Shown: one piece after another, positions 25,835 to 34,928 of the stretch
How the letters are laid out: every line of letters starts with the position of its first letter
How positions within the stretch are numbered: the stretch's first letter is position 1
From: Geobacillus thermodenitrificans subsp. thermodenitrificans DSM 465
GTDB taxonomy: Bacteria; Bacillota; Bacilli; Bacillales; Anoxybacillaceae
Direction: 5' to 3'
Length of the DNA: 64,000 bases
Assembly: GCF_000496575.1 (NCBI RefSeq)
Contig: NZ_AYKT01000005.1
Location: 1-64,000 of the forward strand
Position numbers and translations under genes: made by a program
The notes under the pieces: model-generated
Database searches by the model: none
What the model saw: the letters and a program-made list of their open reading frames with translations, nothing else
Told to the model about the DNA's origin: nothing

Positions 25835-27031
25835 TTAATACGGCTTATCCCACATTCTCGTGCGACGGATATGCATATCTGTTGTCACAGTGACATCAAG
25901 TTCAGGAAAATAGCGATCGTGCCACTCTTTCTCGATCTTCTTCCATAAGCGTGGAGCAGCGCGGTGAACCGCGGCGCCAAACCCGAAAACATCTGTTTTT
26001 TCACGCTGGGCCGCTTTAATCGCTTTTGTGACGTCCTCCTTAGCGCTACGTTCAAGTTCTTTTTCTAAGCGGAATAACAAACTAGTGTCGGCTAAGTTAA
26101 TAGGAATTCTTGACTCGCTGAGTTCTCCTTCCGCTATGATATGGATCGAAATGGACGGACGGCCGTTTTTGATTTTCGCCTTTACCTTCGTTTTTGATCG
26201 CGTCGTCCGATAGCCGATCGCTTCTTTCTTTCCTTCCCAAGGAACGGTAAGATTTGTGTGCTGAATACGTTCTAACACCCACATCATGCCCCTTGCTGTC
26301 GGCCCGTCTACCCAACGAACGAGGCGGTCGTTTTTAAACAGAGCGAGCCCGTCTAATTTGATGCGTGCATCCGGTACGGACGACTGAACATTTTCTTGCC
26401 GTTTTCCTTTTCTAGGATCCCCTTCAATGGCTACACCGGTCATCACTGGGTTTCTCTGAGACACGGCTATGTCGCGAACCGTCCGCCATATATCGATATT
26501 GCTCGTTTCTCCCCATGCCAGCTCGGAAAACTTAAGCATTTGAATAATTTGTCTGGCGGAAATTTTATCGATCGGCGTTAGCACCGAGAGCACCTCTTTC
26601 GCTGAATGGCCGCGAGCGATGACAAGTTTGGCTGTCGTCCGGAATTGATGGTGCCGCTCCATGGCATCAAACACCTCATCCAATCCTTCGCGCGCCAGCT
26701 CTTCACTGACGACAACTAAGTTCGTATGGGCATAATACAAGAGACGCGACACTTTTTCCGTAGCTTTCCTAGATGCTTCGGACACACTGTCTCCGGTCGA
26801 CGTATAGATCGACACCGGCACGCCTCCCGCCCCACCGCCGCGCGGCACTGCCCCGGCAACGTTGCCCGGATTGACGACTTGAAGCGAGGCTAAATATTCG
26901 CCTTCTTCCGTTTTATCAAGGCCAATGGCAATGACAAACGCCAAATCAGTCAGTTCTCTTTGACTCCAGCAACCCGCAAGCAAACAAACATAGGCGGTGA
27001 GTGATATAAAAAGGGCGAAGGCCCGTTTCAT
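25835..27031 (-). CDS. Germinant receptor C subunit lipoprotein (GerAC family)
   Basis: A 398-residue Ger(x)C lipoprotein. The signal peptide ends in the lipobox LLAGC (Cys21) followed by WSQRELTDLAFV, the family signature. The long C-terminal domain ends in WHDRYFPELDVTVTT. It overlaps the A gene by four bases. Anchored outside the inner spore membrane in complex with A and B. Confidence 0.9.
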   Translation of the reverse strand: MKRAFALFISLTAYVCLLAGCWSQRELTDLAFVIAIGLDKTEEGEYLASLQVVNPGNVAGAVPRGGGAGGVPVSIYTSTGDSVSEASRKATEKVSRLLYYAHTNLVVVSEELAREGLDEVFDAMERHHQFRTTAKLVIARGHSAKEVLSVLTPIDKISARQIIQMLKFSELAWGETSNIDIWRTVRDIAVSQRNPVMTGVAIEGDPRKGKRQENVQSSVPDARIKLDGLALFKNDRLVRWVDGPTARGMMWVLERIQHTNLTVPWEGKKEAIGYRTTRSKTKVKAKIKNGRPSISIHIIAEGELSESRIPINLADTSLLFRLEKELERSAKEDVTKAIKAAQREKTDVFGFGAAVHRAAPRLWKKIEKEWHDRYFPELDVTVTTDMHIRRTRMWDKPY

Positions 27032-28653
27032 GACTCATCCCCCTTCCCTTGGCGTGACGGCGTTGGCTGCTGTGGCTTTTGATCGCCTGATTGCCGAACG
27101 ATATTTTTTTGGCTGATAAGACGAGGCCGCTCACGAAACATCCATGTCGGGAGACGAAACAGCGTATCACCCATATTCGACGGCATAAACGGAGCAAGCG
27201 GCGACATGTACGGGACGCCGAACGAACGTAAGCTGCACAGATGAATCGTCATGACCAAAAGACCCATCATAATGCCGTAAAACCCGAACATCGCCGCCAA
27301 AAACATGAGAGCAAACCGGATGAGCCGCGCCGAGATGGCAATAGCAAACGATGGCGTCGCAAAGCTGGCGATAGCCGTAATTGAAACGACGATCACCATT
27401 GCTGACGATACTAAACCGGCCTCAACCGCCGCCTGACCGATGACAAGCGCTCCGACAATCGATACCGCCTGGCCAACGGCACGCGGCAAGCGGATGCCCG
27501 CTTCGCGCAAAATTTCAAACGTCACTTCCATAATGAGCGCCTCAACGAACGCCGGAAACGGCACCGCCTCACGCTGGGCAGCAATGGCAATCACGAGCAG
27601 AGTCGGAATCATCTCCTGATGAAACATTGTCCCAGCGATGTAGGCTGCTGGTGCGACAAGTGAAATAAAAAAAATGAGTACGCGCAAAAAGCGAAGAGCC
27701 GTTGCAATATCAAAGCGAGCGTAGTAGTCTTCGACCGCTTGAAAAAACTGAATAAACAATGCTGGTGCAACAAGGACAAACGGTGTCCCTTCAACAAAAA
27801 TGGCGACCCGCCCTTCAAGCAAATTAGCGGCGACAATATCGGGCCGTTCCGTATGATAAGTAGTTGGAAACGGCGTGAACGTCTGATCTTCAATCAATTG
27901 TTCGATATAGCCGGACTCGAGCACACCATCAATATCGATGCGGCGAAGGCGCTTCTTCACTTCCTCGATGATTTCGTCATTGGCGATCCCTTTTACATAC
28001 ATGATAGCCACATCGGTTTGCGTCACCGTGCCGATTTGCATCGTCTCAAGCCAAAGGTTCGGGTTTTTGATGCGGCGGCGGATCATCGCTGTATTCGTGC
28101 GCAATGATTCCGTAAACCCTTCACGTGGTCCACGAACAGCGATTTGCGTTTGCGGTTCTTCAATCGAACGGTATTGTCCGCCTTTCGTGCTCGCGCAAAT
28201 GGCAAACGATGTCCCATCAATCATCATTACCGTCGCTCCGGAAAACAACTCGCAAAACAGTAGTTTCCAGTCAGCAACATGCTTCACTCCGCCAACCGCA
28301 GCGAGCTTTTGTTCGATCCATTGCAATCGCTCTTTTTCCTCGAGTGCGAGCGGAAAAGACGCCGTAAGCAGCGGCGTGAGCAAAAACTCGTACACGTTTT
28401 TTTCATCAACGAGCCCGTCAACAAAGACAACGGCTGCTTTCATTTGCTTTTCCTGGCCGAGGGAAAAACGGCGAATGACGACATCGTCGCTTTCTCCGGT
28501 CGCCCGCCGGATGATGTCGATGTTCACCGCCAGTTCAGCTGACATTGGCTCTTGTGGGACATCCGCCACTTCACCGCTATGGTCGTCGCCTTCTTGCTGC
28601 ACACCGTCGTTCATCTGTTTTTTTTGCCGACGCATCCCCCATTGAAACAACAT
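27028..28653 (-). CDS. Germinant receptor A subunit (GerAA family)
   Basis: A 541-residue subunit: a hydrophilic N-terminal domain (to about 300) and a four-to-six-helix C-terminal domain. TQIAVRGPREGFTESLRTN, YVKGIANDEIIEEVKKRL and PFPAFVEALIMEVTFEILREAG are GerAA hallmarks. It starts behind AAGGAGGAGAGGGG. Recent work shows GerAA subunits form the germination ion channel. First gene of operon 1; no convincing SigG promoter was found by eye. Confidence 0.9.
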   Translation of the reverse strand: MLFQWGMRRQKKQMNDGVQQEGDDHSGEVADVPQEPMSAELAVNIDIIRRATGESDDVVIRRFSLGQEKQMKAAVVFVDGLVDEKNVYEFLLTPLLTASFPLALEEKERLQWIEQKLAAVGGVKHVADWKLLFCELFSGATVMMIDGTSFAICASTKGGQYRSIEEPQTQIAVRGPREGFTESLRTNTAMIRRRIKNPNLWLETMQIGTVTQTDVAIMYVKGIANDEIIEEVKKRLRRIDIDGVLESGYIEQLIEDQTFTPFPTTYHTERPDIVAANLLEGRVAIFVEGTPFVLVAPALFIQFFQAVEDYYARFDIATALRFLRVLIFFISLVAPAAYIAGTMFHQEMIPTLLVIAIAAQREAVPFPAFVEALIMEVTFEILREAGIRLPRAVGQAVSIVGALVIGQAAVEAGLVSSAMVIVVSITAIASFATPSFAIAISARLIRFALMFLAAMFGFYGIMMGLLVMTIHLCSLRSFGVPYMSPLAPFMPSNMGDTLFRLPTWMFRERPRLISQKNIVRQSGDQKPQQPTPSRQGKGDES

Positions 28654-28783
28654 GCCCCTCTCCTCCTTGCTTCATGGCACTTTTATCCTCCATTATAGGC
28701 AATCGGGCAAAAGTATATACGAGGGTGCATCATTCCTCCCTAGCCGGTGAACACTAAGCAAAAAACGGCAGGTGTGGCTTGCT

Positions 28784-29011
28784 TTGAAAGTCGTATTCTC
28801 CTCCCTCACCTTTCTGCTTCTGTTAGTCGGAACAGTTCTAGGAATGGACATGTTGTTAGGATTAACGGTGTACCAATCACTTGATAACATACTCGATCGA
28901 TTTTCCATGATGGAAGCGGCTGAGCTGTTTCTTTTGTTTCTTTTTTTCACCTTTTGGCTGCTTAACTTGCTCACTGTATGGCTTCGGCGGCGAAAAAACA
29001 CGCCCTCTTGA
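28784..29011 (+). CDS. Small two-TM membrane protein
   Basis: About 75 residues with two hydrophobic segments (first 20 residues and about 43-63) and an Arg/Lys-rich end RRRKN. Function unknown. The TTG start is 9 bases after AGGTG; a GTG at 28772 is the other option. It lies divergent from germination operon 1 and may be germination- or envelope-related. Confidence 0.5.
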   Translation: MKVVFSSLTFLLLLVGTVLGMDMLLGLTVYQSLDNILDRFSMMEAAELFLLFLFFTFWLLNLLTVWLRRRKNTPS

Positions 29012-29017
29012 CAAATC

Positions 29018-29050
29018 AAGCGGGGAAGCCTATCCGCTTCCCCGCTTTTG
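29018..29050. terminator. Bidirectional terminator between convergent genes
   Basis: AAGCGGGGAAGC / GCTTCCCCGCTT, perfect 12-pair stem with TTTTGA on the plus strand. It also serves the leftward ABC permease gene that ends at 29061. Confidence 0.85.
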
Positions 29051-29060
29051 ACTCAGTCGG

Positions 29061-30767
29061 TCATTCTGTGAGTTTGTTCCATACTTTTTGTTGTTCGAGC
29101 CATTGACGAACGTGCACATAATCAGCGTTGATCGAAAAATACAGTGTATCACCATCGCTCTGCAAAAGCTCAATCTCTCCGTACACTTCTCTCCCCATGA
29201 TGATGTTTTCAACCGGTTCGTTCCATAAATCCTGTTTAAGCGCCTCGATAAACGCTTCAATTCCCTTCGGCTCAGCTAAAACAAGCACTGGCTGTCCTGT
29301 ATTCATGTTTCGTATCGTTACCTCGCGGATTGGCGAGTAGCCGCTTGGGCGAAGCAATAAATAGTATTGCTGTTTATATTCTTTCGACTCCATGATGCGG
29401 CGAAAATGCGTCATATACGATTCGAGCGGTACTTCATAGCAGCGAATGAGGCGCGTGCCGTCTTTGAGCACATAACCGATCACCACCCGCTGAACGTTGC
29501 TGAGATGGGACGGCGACGGTTGATCGTGCGTGAGCTGTTCGTGAAACGCTCGCACCGCCTCGATGTTTTCTTTTGTGCGGAGAAATTGGTCATATTCCAC
29601 GAACGAGCGGCCGATCTGCTCTGGCCGTTCAAAGTTCATCGTCGACTGACCAAAGTACACTTGCTTAATGTCTGCCTCCGCCGGCACACGCTGCTCGTAA
29701 CCGGTAAGATCGGCGCGAATGATGAAGGAAAGAACGACCATTACCCCTATAAACGCAACATACCCTTTCCAGCGGTGAAATACGCGCCACGTTTTCGCGA
29801 TGACCATCTGAGCAATTGCGTACCCAAGCAAAGAAAACGTTACATAACCGAATACAATCCAACCCCATTGCCGCTCCACTTCTCCAAAATAAAAACCGCC
29901 AACAAGCCACGTGCAAAACGCTACTCCATACACAAACAGTGGACGGAGCGCTCGAAACGCCAACGCCTGCCCAGCCGCTTCTGTCGGCCGCCGCTCATAC
30001 AACCAAACAGCAATGGCAAAAAAGAGAAGTGACAATAAGAGCAACAGCCCTATCTCCCCTGCACTCATGGGCTGATCCATCAACATCACGTAACGAATCG
30101 GGATCACCAACCGCTCCAATTCCGTTGATAAATAATAGTGTATATCCGGAAACCCAGACAATAATAATGATAAATTCTTGTAAATCAGAACAAGCATGCC
30201 GGCTGGAAAAAAGAGAAAAATATTCGTCAGCACGACATGGAGCACTGATTGGCCGACAAGAATACCAACAGCGATACCAAGGGCAAAGATGAACGTTTCA
30301 ATGACAATCGTTTCACCGAACCAGTGCCATACGTCCGCCGCTTTGAGCCGCCATGGGAGGTCTAGCCCGTACAAGCAGCCGATGGCAACAAGAGCCACCA
30401 TAACGAGCGGTACAACCAACATGAGCCAGCCAAACACGATTTGGCCTGTGAGCAACTCGGTGCGGCGGATGGGCAAACCATGAATAAAATCAGCCGACCG
30501 TTTGTCATGCATATAGCGAAGCACACCGGCAGCCGCCAACACAGGAACAAGCCAGGCGATCAGCGCTTCTAACGCATTCGATATATGGTATACACTGTCC
30601 CACTGTGGCATATTGCCTACTTTCGGATCATATTGGGAATAAACCAAGGCGATCGGCAACACGATCGCCGCCAGCCATAGCAGCAAATGAAGGATCGCAA
30701 TCCAACCTATTTGGCGAATATTTTGCGTCCACATGGCGCGGTTCGCCGACCACCGTTTCCTAGACAT
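29061..30767 (-). CDS. ABC-2 type permease of a YtrA-controlled transporter
   Basis: A 568-residue membrane protein with about ten hydrophobic segments in the first 370 residues and a soluble C-terminal domain of about 200 residues. This is the architecture of YtrC/YtrD-type and related permeases. It overlaps the ATPase gene by eight bases. Substrate unknown; B. subtilis Ytr is induced by cell-wall antibiotics and linked to acetoin use and to wall/competence effects. Confidence 0.75.
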   Translation of the reverse strand: MSRKRWSANRAMWTQNIRQIGWIAILHLLLWLAAIVLPIALVYSQYDPKVGNMPQWDSVYHISNALEALIAWLVPVLAAAGVLRYMHDKRSADFIHGLPIRRTELLTGQIVFGWLMLVVPLVMVALVAIGCLYGLDLPWRLKAADVWHWFGETIVIETFIFALGIAVGILVGQSVLHVVLTNIFLFFPAGMLVLIYKNLSLLLSGFPDIHYYLSTELERLVIPIRYVMLMDQPMSAGEIGLLLLLSLLFFAIAVWLYERRPTEAAGQALAFRALRPLFVYGVAFCTWLVGGFYFGEVERQWGWIVFGYVTFSLLGYAIAQMVIAKTWRVFHRWKGYVAFIGVMVVLSFIIRADLTGYEQRVPAEADIKQVYFGQSTMNFERPEQIGRSFVEYDQFLRTKENIEAVRAFHEQLTHDQPSPSHLSNVQRVVIGYVLKDGTRLIRCYEVPLESYMTHFRRIMESKEYKQQYYLLLRPSGYSPIREVTIRNMNTGQPVLVLAEPKGIEAFIEALKQDLWNEPVENIIMGREVYGEIELLQSDGDTLYFSINADYVHVRQWLEQQKVWNKLTE

Positions 30768-31641
30768 GAGCGCCCCTCCCTATTTCATACATAAAAATTT
30801 CCTCAAGTGACAGCGGCAACACATCAAGGATGAGAGGATGAAACGCGCGAACCGTCTCCTCTATGCGCCGCTTTTCCCCACGGACGACAAGCAGGACGAT
30901 GCTTCCTCGTTCCTCGCGATGCACAATATCGAGGCGTTCCACCAATTCACTCGGAAAGCCATCGCGAAAAGCGAGCTGCAACTTATGCATGCCGGCGCGC
31001 AGTTCATCCAAATCTCGCTCTAACCGCACCGTGCCGCGCTCCATCAACCCAACAATGCCACATAAATCTTCGAGCTCGCGCAAATTATGTGACGAGATGA
31101 CAATCGTCATTTCCCGTTCCACCACTTCATCAATCAACAATTGTTTCACATGGCGACGAACGAACGCATCGAGCCCATCGAGCGGCTCATCCATAATGAG
31201 CACATCGGGTTGAACGGAAAAGGCGAGCCAAAACGCGGCTTGACGCTGCATTCCTTTGGAAAACTGCTGAATTTTTTTATCAAGATCCAACGAAAACGCC
31301 TCCTGCAGCTCCACAAACCGCTCGCGGCTGAATGACGGATACACTTGTTCGTAAAAGTCCGCCATTTGCCGAATCGTCGTATGCGGAAAAAAATATACGA
31401 AGTCCGGCAAAAATAAAAGGCGTTGCTTCACGTTGGTATTTTCCCATACCTCTTCTCCATCGATCACGATCGTCCCTCGATCTTGGCGGAGAATGCCAGC
31501 CATTAGCTTCAGCAACGTTGTTTTTCCCGCTCCGTTCGGTCCGAGCAGCCCATAAATCACCCCTTTCGGCACGGTCATCGTTGCACCGTTGACAGCGGGA
31601 AACCGATCAAACGTTTTCGTCACGTCTACGAGTTGAATCAT
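30760..31641 (-). CDS. ytrB: ABC transporter ATP-binding protein (YtrB-like)
   Basis: A 293-residue ATPase. Walker A GPNGAGKTT at 34-42, signature SKGMQRQ at 128-134, Walker B VLIMDEP at 147-153 and switch His in ISSHNLRELED. Second gene of a GntR-ATPase-permease operon; its start overlaps the regulator gene by 35 bases. Confidence 0.85.
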   Translation of the reverse strand: MIQLVDVTKTFDRFPAVNGATMTVPKGVIYGLLGPNGAGKTTLLKLMAGILRQDRGTIVIDGEEVWENTNVKQRLLFLPDFVYFFPHTTIRQMADFYEQVYPSFSRERFVELQEAFSLDLDKKIQQFSKGMQRQAAFWLAFSVQPDVLIMDEPLDGLDAFVRRHVKQLLIDEVVEREMTIVISSHNLRELEDLCGIVGLMERGTVRLERDLDELRAGMHKLQLAFRDGFPSELVERLDIVHREERGSIVLLVVRGEKRRIEETVRAFHPLILDVLPLSLEEIFMYEIGRGAHV

Positions 31642-32014
31642 TGTTCTCCTCCTCTTCCTCCCCTTCTATGATCCATTGCCATAACTGCTCGTTTGTCACT
31701 CCTAAAAAACGCGCTTCCTTGACGAGGCGGATGAACTGTTCATGAACGGCAGCGATCGCCTCGGCGTTTGGCTCTTTCGGGCGCGCCGCGACAAAACTCC
31801 CCTTCCCTGGAACAGAATAAATCCAGCCATCGCGTTCGAGTTCGCGGTACGCTTTTTGAATCGTATTCGGGTTGACCATCAGTTGTTTCGCCATCGCCCT
31901 GACCGACGGCAGCTGATCATGCGGCTGCCATAATTCGCGGACGATCATTTCTTTCATTTTTTCGATCAGCTGTTCATAAATCGGCTGCCGGCTTCGTACA
32001 TCGAGTTCAAACAT
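31607..32014 (-). CDS. ytrA: YtrA-subfamily GntR repressor
   Basis: A 135-residue short GntR regulator. The winged helix spans about residues 8-75 (IYEQLIEKMKEMIV, SVRAMAKQLMVNPNTIQKAY, GSFVA). The short acidic C-terminus, without a FadR/HutC effector domain, marks the YtrA group. ATG chosen after AGAGGAGGAGGGGAG; the longer frame would run through the promoter. It should repress its own operon at the box at 32040-32064. Confidence 0.85.
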   Translation of the reverse strand: MFELDVRSRQPIYEQLIEKMKEMIVRELWQPHDQLPSVRAMAKQLMVNPNTIQKAYRELERDGWIYSVPGKGSFVAARPKEPNAEAIAAVHEQFIRLVKEARFLGVTNEQLWQWIIEGEEEEENNDSTRRRDENV

Positions 32015-32039
32015 CTCCCCTCCTCCTCTCATCGTCACA

Positions 32040-32064
32040 ACCGTACTATAACTAATAGTACACT
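32040..32064 (-). promoter_or_regulatory. YtrA-type operator over the -10 region
   Basis: The minus strand reads AGTGTA-N13-TACGGT against the YtrA consensus AGTGTA-N13-TACACT. Within it GTACTATAACTAATAGTAC (plus strand) is a palindrome with perfect 7-base arms. It covers the -10 element. Confidence 0.75.
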
Positions 32065-32083
32065 TAAAACAGTAGAAATTCAA
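32055..32083 (-). promoter_or_regulatory. SigA promoter of the ytrA-like operon
   Basis: Minus strand TTGAAT (32078-32083), 17-base spacer, TACTAT (32055-32060). Confidence 0.8.
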
Positions 32084-32298
32084 GTATTTTTTTCCATTTG
32101 TCTTTTTATGATTTTGACAACGGCGAACAATAAAATAAAGCGAATGGCTAGATCAGGCGTTAACTGAAGCTGTTTCATGACATGCCTTTCTTGGGTGTTT
32201 TCTTCCTAAGTATTGCACTCCCAGCCGTTTGAAAGGATAAATTCACCTATACCGGGAACACTACTGTTCTAGAAACGGTCATAGAAAGAAAGGGATTC
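32084..32298. other. Divergent promoter region of germination operon 2
   Basis: About 215 bases between divergent operons. A forespore SigG promoter for the rightward ger operon is expected; I found no convincing -35/-10 match by eye. GAAAGAAAGGG gives the ribosome site of the first ger gene. Confidence 0.4.
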
Positions 32299-33396
32299 AT
32301 GATGAATGCACAGACGCTTAGCACCCTGCAACTGTTGTTTATGATTATCCTGTCAATTGGATTGATGAATCACGTGATCATCATCCCCTTCATACTCGAG
32401 GCCGCTCACCGCGATGCATGGATCGCCACCTTGGGAGCATTGGGGGGCTTGGTCATCTGGCTGCCGCTGCTTTATTTCATCATCAAACAACTGAATGGCG
32501 AACGTCTGTTCGATTGGTTAAAAAACCATTTTTCAAGCCCAGTCGCCTATGTAACGGCCATTGTTAGCAGCATATTCTTACTTCTGCAGGGCTTTGTCAC
32601 ATTAAGTGATACGATCACGTTCACCACGACTTCTTATTTGACGACGACGCCGAGATGGGTGCTAATTCTTGTCATCGCCCTCGTTTGTTTTTATAACGCG
32701 TATCGAGGCATCGATTCGATTGCCAACACAGCGATGATCATTTGTCCGTTCGTCATCGCCTTCGGTTTATTCGTCATGCTGTCCACTATTCCCCATAAAG
32801 ACTATTCACTGCTCAAGCCGATGCTTGAGCACGGCATGACGCCTGTGTTCCGGGGCATGCTGTACGTTGGGGCAGGTTATGTGGAAATAATCGTTCTTTT
32901 ATTTCTCTCTCATCGACTGCCCCGTCCGTTTTCATGGAAAGCACTCGCCGCCCTTGTCTTCTTCACAGCCGGTCTGACCATCGGTCCAACGCTCGGAGCC
33001 ATTGCCGAATTCGGACCCGAGCAGGCGACACGCCTTCGCTATCCGTCTTTTGAACAATGGCGGATGGTCAATTTAGGGACATATATCGAACATGTGGACT
33101 TTCTGTCGGTCTATCAGTGGCTGTCTGGCGCTTTCATCCGTATTTCTCTGTCAACGGCGCTGATTGTGGAGCTGTTTCCAATCCGCCATTTACAAACACG
33201 ACGTTGGATGCTTATCGTTCTCTACTTGGCGATCACCTTGGCATCTCTGACACCGGGCAGCGATGAACAATTTTTGTATTTTGTCAAACATTGGGTACTA
33301 CCATCGTCGCTGCTGTTTAGTCTTGCGCTGTCTGTTTTGTTAGGCGCTTTGGCTTTATTGACGCACCGTAAAAAGAAAAGAGGGATGGCATCATGA
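32299..33396 (+). CDS. Germinant receptor B subunit (GerAB family), operon 2
   Basis: A 365-residue multi-pass APC-fold spore germination permease. The first segment runs QLLFMIILSIGLMNHVIIIP and the C-terminus ends in a KKKR cytoplasmic tail. The gene overlaps the A gene by four bases. Its sequence differs much from the operon 1 B subunit, so another germinant is likely. Confidence 0.9.
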   Translation: MMNAQTLSTLQLLFMIILSIGLMNHVIIIPFILEAAHRDAWIATLGALGGLVIWLPLLYFIIKQLNGERLFDWLKNHFSSPVAYVTAIVSSIFLLLQGFVTLSDTITFTTTSYLTTTPRWVLILVIALVCFYNAYRGIDSIANTAMIICPFVIAFGLFVMLSTIPHKDYSLLKPMLEHGMTPVFRGMLYVGAGYVEIIVLLFLSHRLPRPFSWKALAALVFFTAGLTIGPTLGAIAEFGPEQATRLRYPSFEQWRMVNLGTYIEHVDFLSVYQWLSGAFIRISLSTALIVELFPIRHLQTRRWMLIVLYLAITLASLTPGSDEQFLYFVKHWVLPSSLLFSLALSVLLGALALLTHRKKKRGMAS

Positions 33397-34928
33397 AACC
33401 GATTATGCGCGCCGCCCAAGGCAAGCGGCTGAACGACGATTACACCGGATTAGAGACTGTGATCATCTCCGAAGAGGCATTACAGATGATGTACGCGAAA
33501 TGCAGCGACGTCATCATGACAGAGACGGCCGTTCCATCGCCGCTCTCTGACGGGTCATCAAAAACTGTACACTTGTTATTTATTTATTGTGAGGAATTGT
33601 GCGATGTACAAATGTTGCAAAAGACCATCTACCCAATGTTCCGCAAGATTTGTGAACAGCATTCGTGCTTCTCGCACGCTGATATCGAAACATGCAAACC
33701 ACCCGCGCTCGAATACATGGGGCACGAAGTGCGAATCGATGATCTCAACTTAAGACTGTTTAGCGGCGATTTGCTCATTTATTTCCGCGAAGCCGACGCC
33801 TTATACGCAATGCCACTTGCGAGTCCGCCCAACCGTGACCCAGAGGAGCCAAACACGGAAGTGTCGATTCGCGGACCAAAAGACGGATTTATTGAAGAGA
33901 TCAACAAGAACGTGGCGCTCATCCGCAAACGGCTGCGCTCAAATTGTCTCGCCTATGAGTCGTTCATTATCGGCACACGCAGCCAGACAAAAGTTGCGCT
34001 GCTCTACGTCGAAGATATTGCCAACACAGCCATCATCGATGAGGTGAGAAGACGGCTGCTCAGCTTATACATTGACTCGGTAACAAGCACCTCTCAAATT
34101 GAAGAGTGGCTGTCCGACACCAAGATTGCTTTGTTTCCAATGTTCGGTTATACCGGGCGCCCTGATTTTGCCGTCAATTCGCTTCTCAATGGCCGTTTTA
34201 TCATCTTAGTGGACGGGTCACCGACCGCCTTGATTGGACCGGGCAATTTAACGTTTTTGCTAAACACATCGGAAGATAATAACACATTTTTCCTATTTGT
34301 TGTATTTCAGCGTCTGCTTCGGCTTGTTGGCACCTCGGTCGCCATTTATTTGCCAGGCGCCTGGATCGCACTCACTTCGTTCCATCCAGATCAGCTGCCA
34401 TTCACCTTACTCGCAACGCTCATTTTGTCGCGCCAAGGAGTGCCACTTCCGGTGCCGCTTGAAATGTTTATCATGATGATTTTGTTTGAAGTGTTTAAAG
34501 AAGCTGGGATGCGACTGCCAATCGCCATCGGGCAGACGCTGTCGGTTGTTGGCGGTTTGATTATCGGACAAGCGGCGATCAACGCCGGGCTCGCGGCCCC
34601 GGCCACACTCGTTGTTGCCGCTATTTCTGTCATCTCGACATTTACGCTTGTCAATCAAAACATCGCCGGCAGCGTCACTTTGCTGCGCTTTATTGTTCTC
34701 ATTTTCGCTTCCTCCCTTGGTTTGTTTGGGTTTATTTTGTCGCTGTTTTTCTTTTTGACCTATATCGTCAACTTGCACATTTTTGGCATTCCGTACTTGA
34801 CACCGCTAGCACCGCCTTCAAAAGATATCGGGAAAGTATTTATTCCAAGCACGTGGAAACAGTTCCGCACGCGCGACCGCATTGTGCGTCCAAAAGATCT
34901 CATTGCAAAAGAGAGGGAACGGCAATGA
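33393..34928 (+). CDS. Germinant receptor A subunit (GerAA family), operon 2
   Basis: A 511-residue GerAA subunit. VSIRGPKDGFIEEINKNVAL, YVEDIANTAIIDEVRRRL and PLEMFIMMILFEVFKEAG are the hallmark blocks, with the helical domain from about 280. The N-terminal domain is shorter and more divergent than in operon 1. ATG overlaps the B gene and TGA overlaps the C gene by four bases each. Confidence 0.9.
   Translation: MKPIMRAAQGKRLNDDYTGLETVIISEEALQMMYAKCSDVIMTETAVPSPLSDGSSKTVHLLFIYCEELCDVQMLQKTIYPMFRKICEQHSCFSHADIETCKPPALEYMGHEVRIDDLNLRLFSGDLLIYFREADALYAMPLASPPNRDPEEPNTEVSIRGPKDGFIEEINKNVALIRKRLRSNCLAYESFIIGTRSQTKVALLYVEDIANTAIIDEVRRRLLSLYIDSVTSTSQIEEWLSDTKIALFPMFGYTGRPDFAVNSLLNGRFIILVDGSPTALIGPGNLTFLLNTSEDNNTFFLFVVFQRLLRLVGTSVAIYLPGAWIALTSFHPDQLPFTLLATLILSRQGVPLPVPLEMFIMMILFEVFKEAGMRLPIAIGQTLSVVGGLIIGQAAINAGLAAPATLVVAAISVISTFTLVNQNIAGSVTLLRFIVLIFASSLGLFGFILSLFFFLTYIVNLHIFGIPYLTPLAPPSKDIGKVFIPSTWKQFRTRDRIVRPKDLIAKERERQ

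Noticed and set aside
28107-28645. Long plus-strand frame opposite the GerAA gene
   Set aside because: Ser/Cys-rich antisense product, no ribosome site.
28654-28771. SigG promoter for germination operon 1
   Set aside because: Several near matches by eye but none with both boxes and correct spacing.
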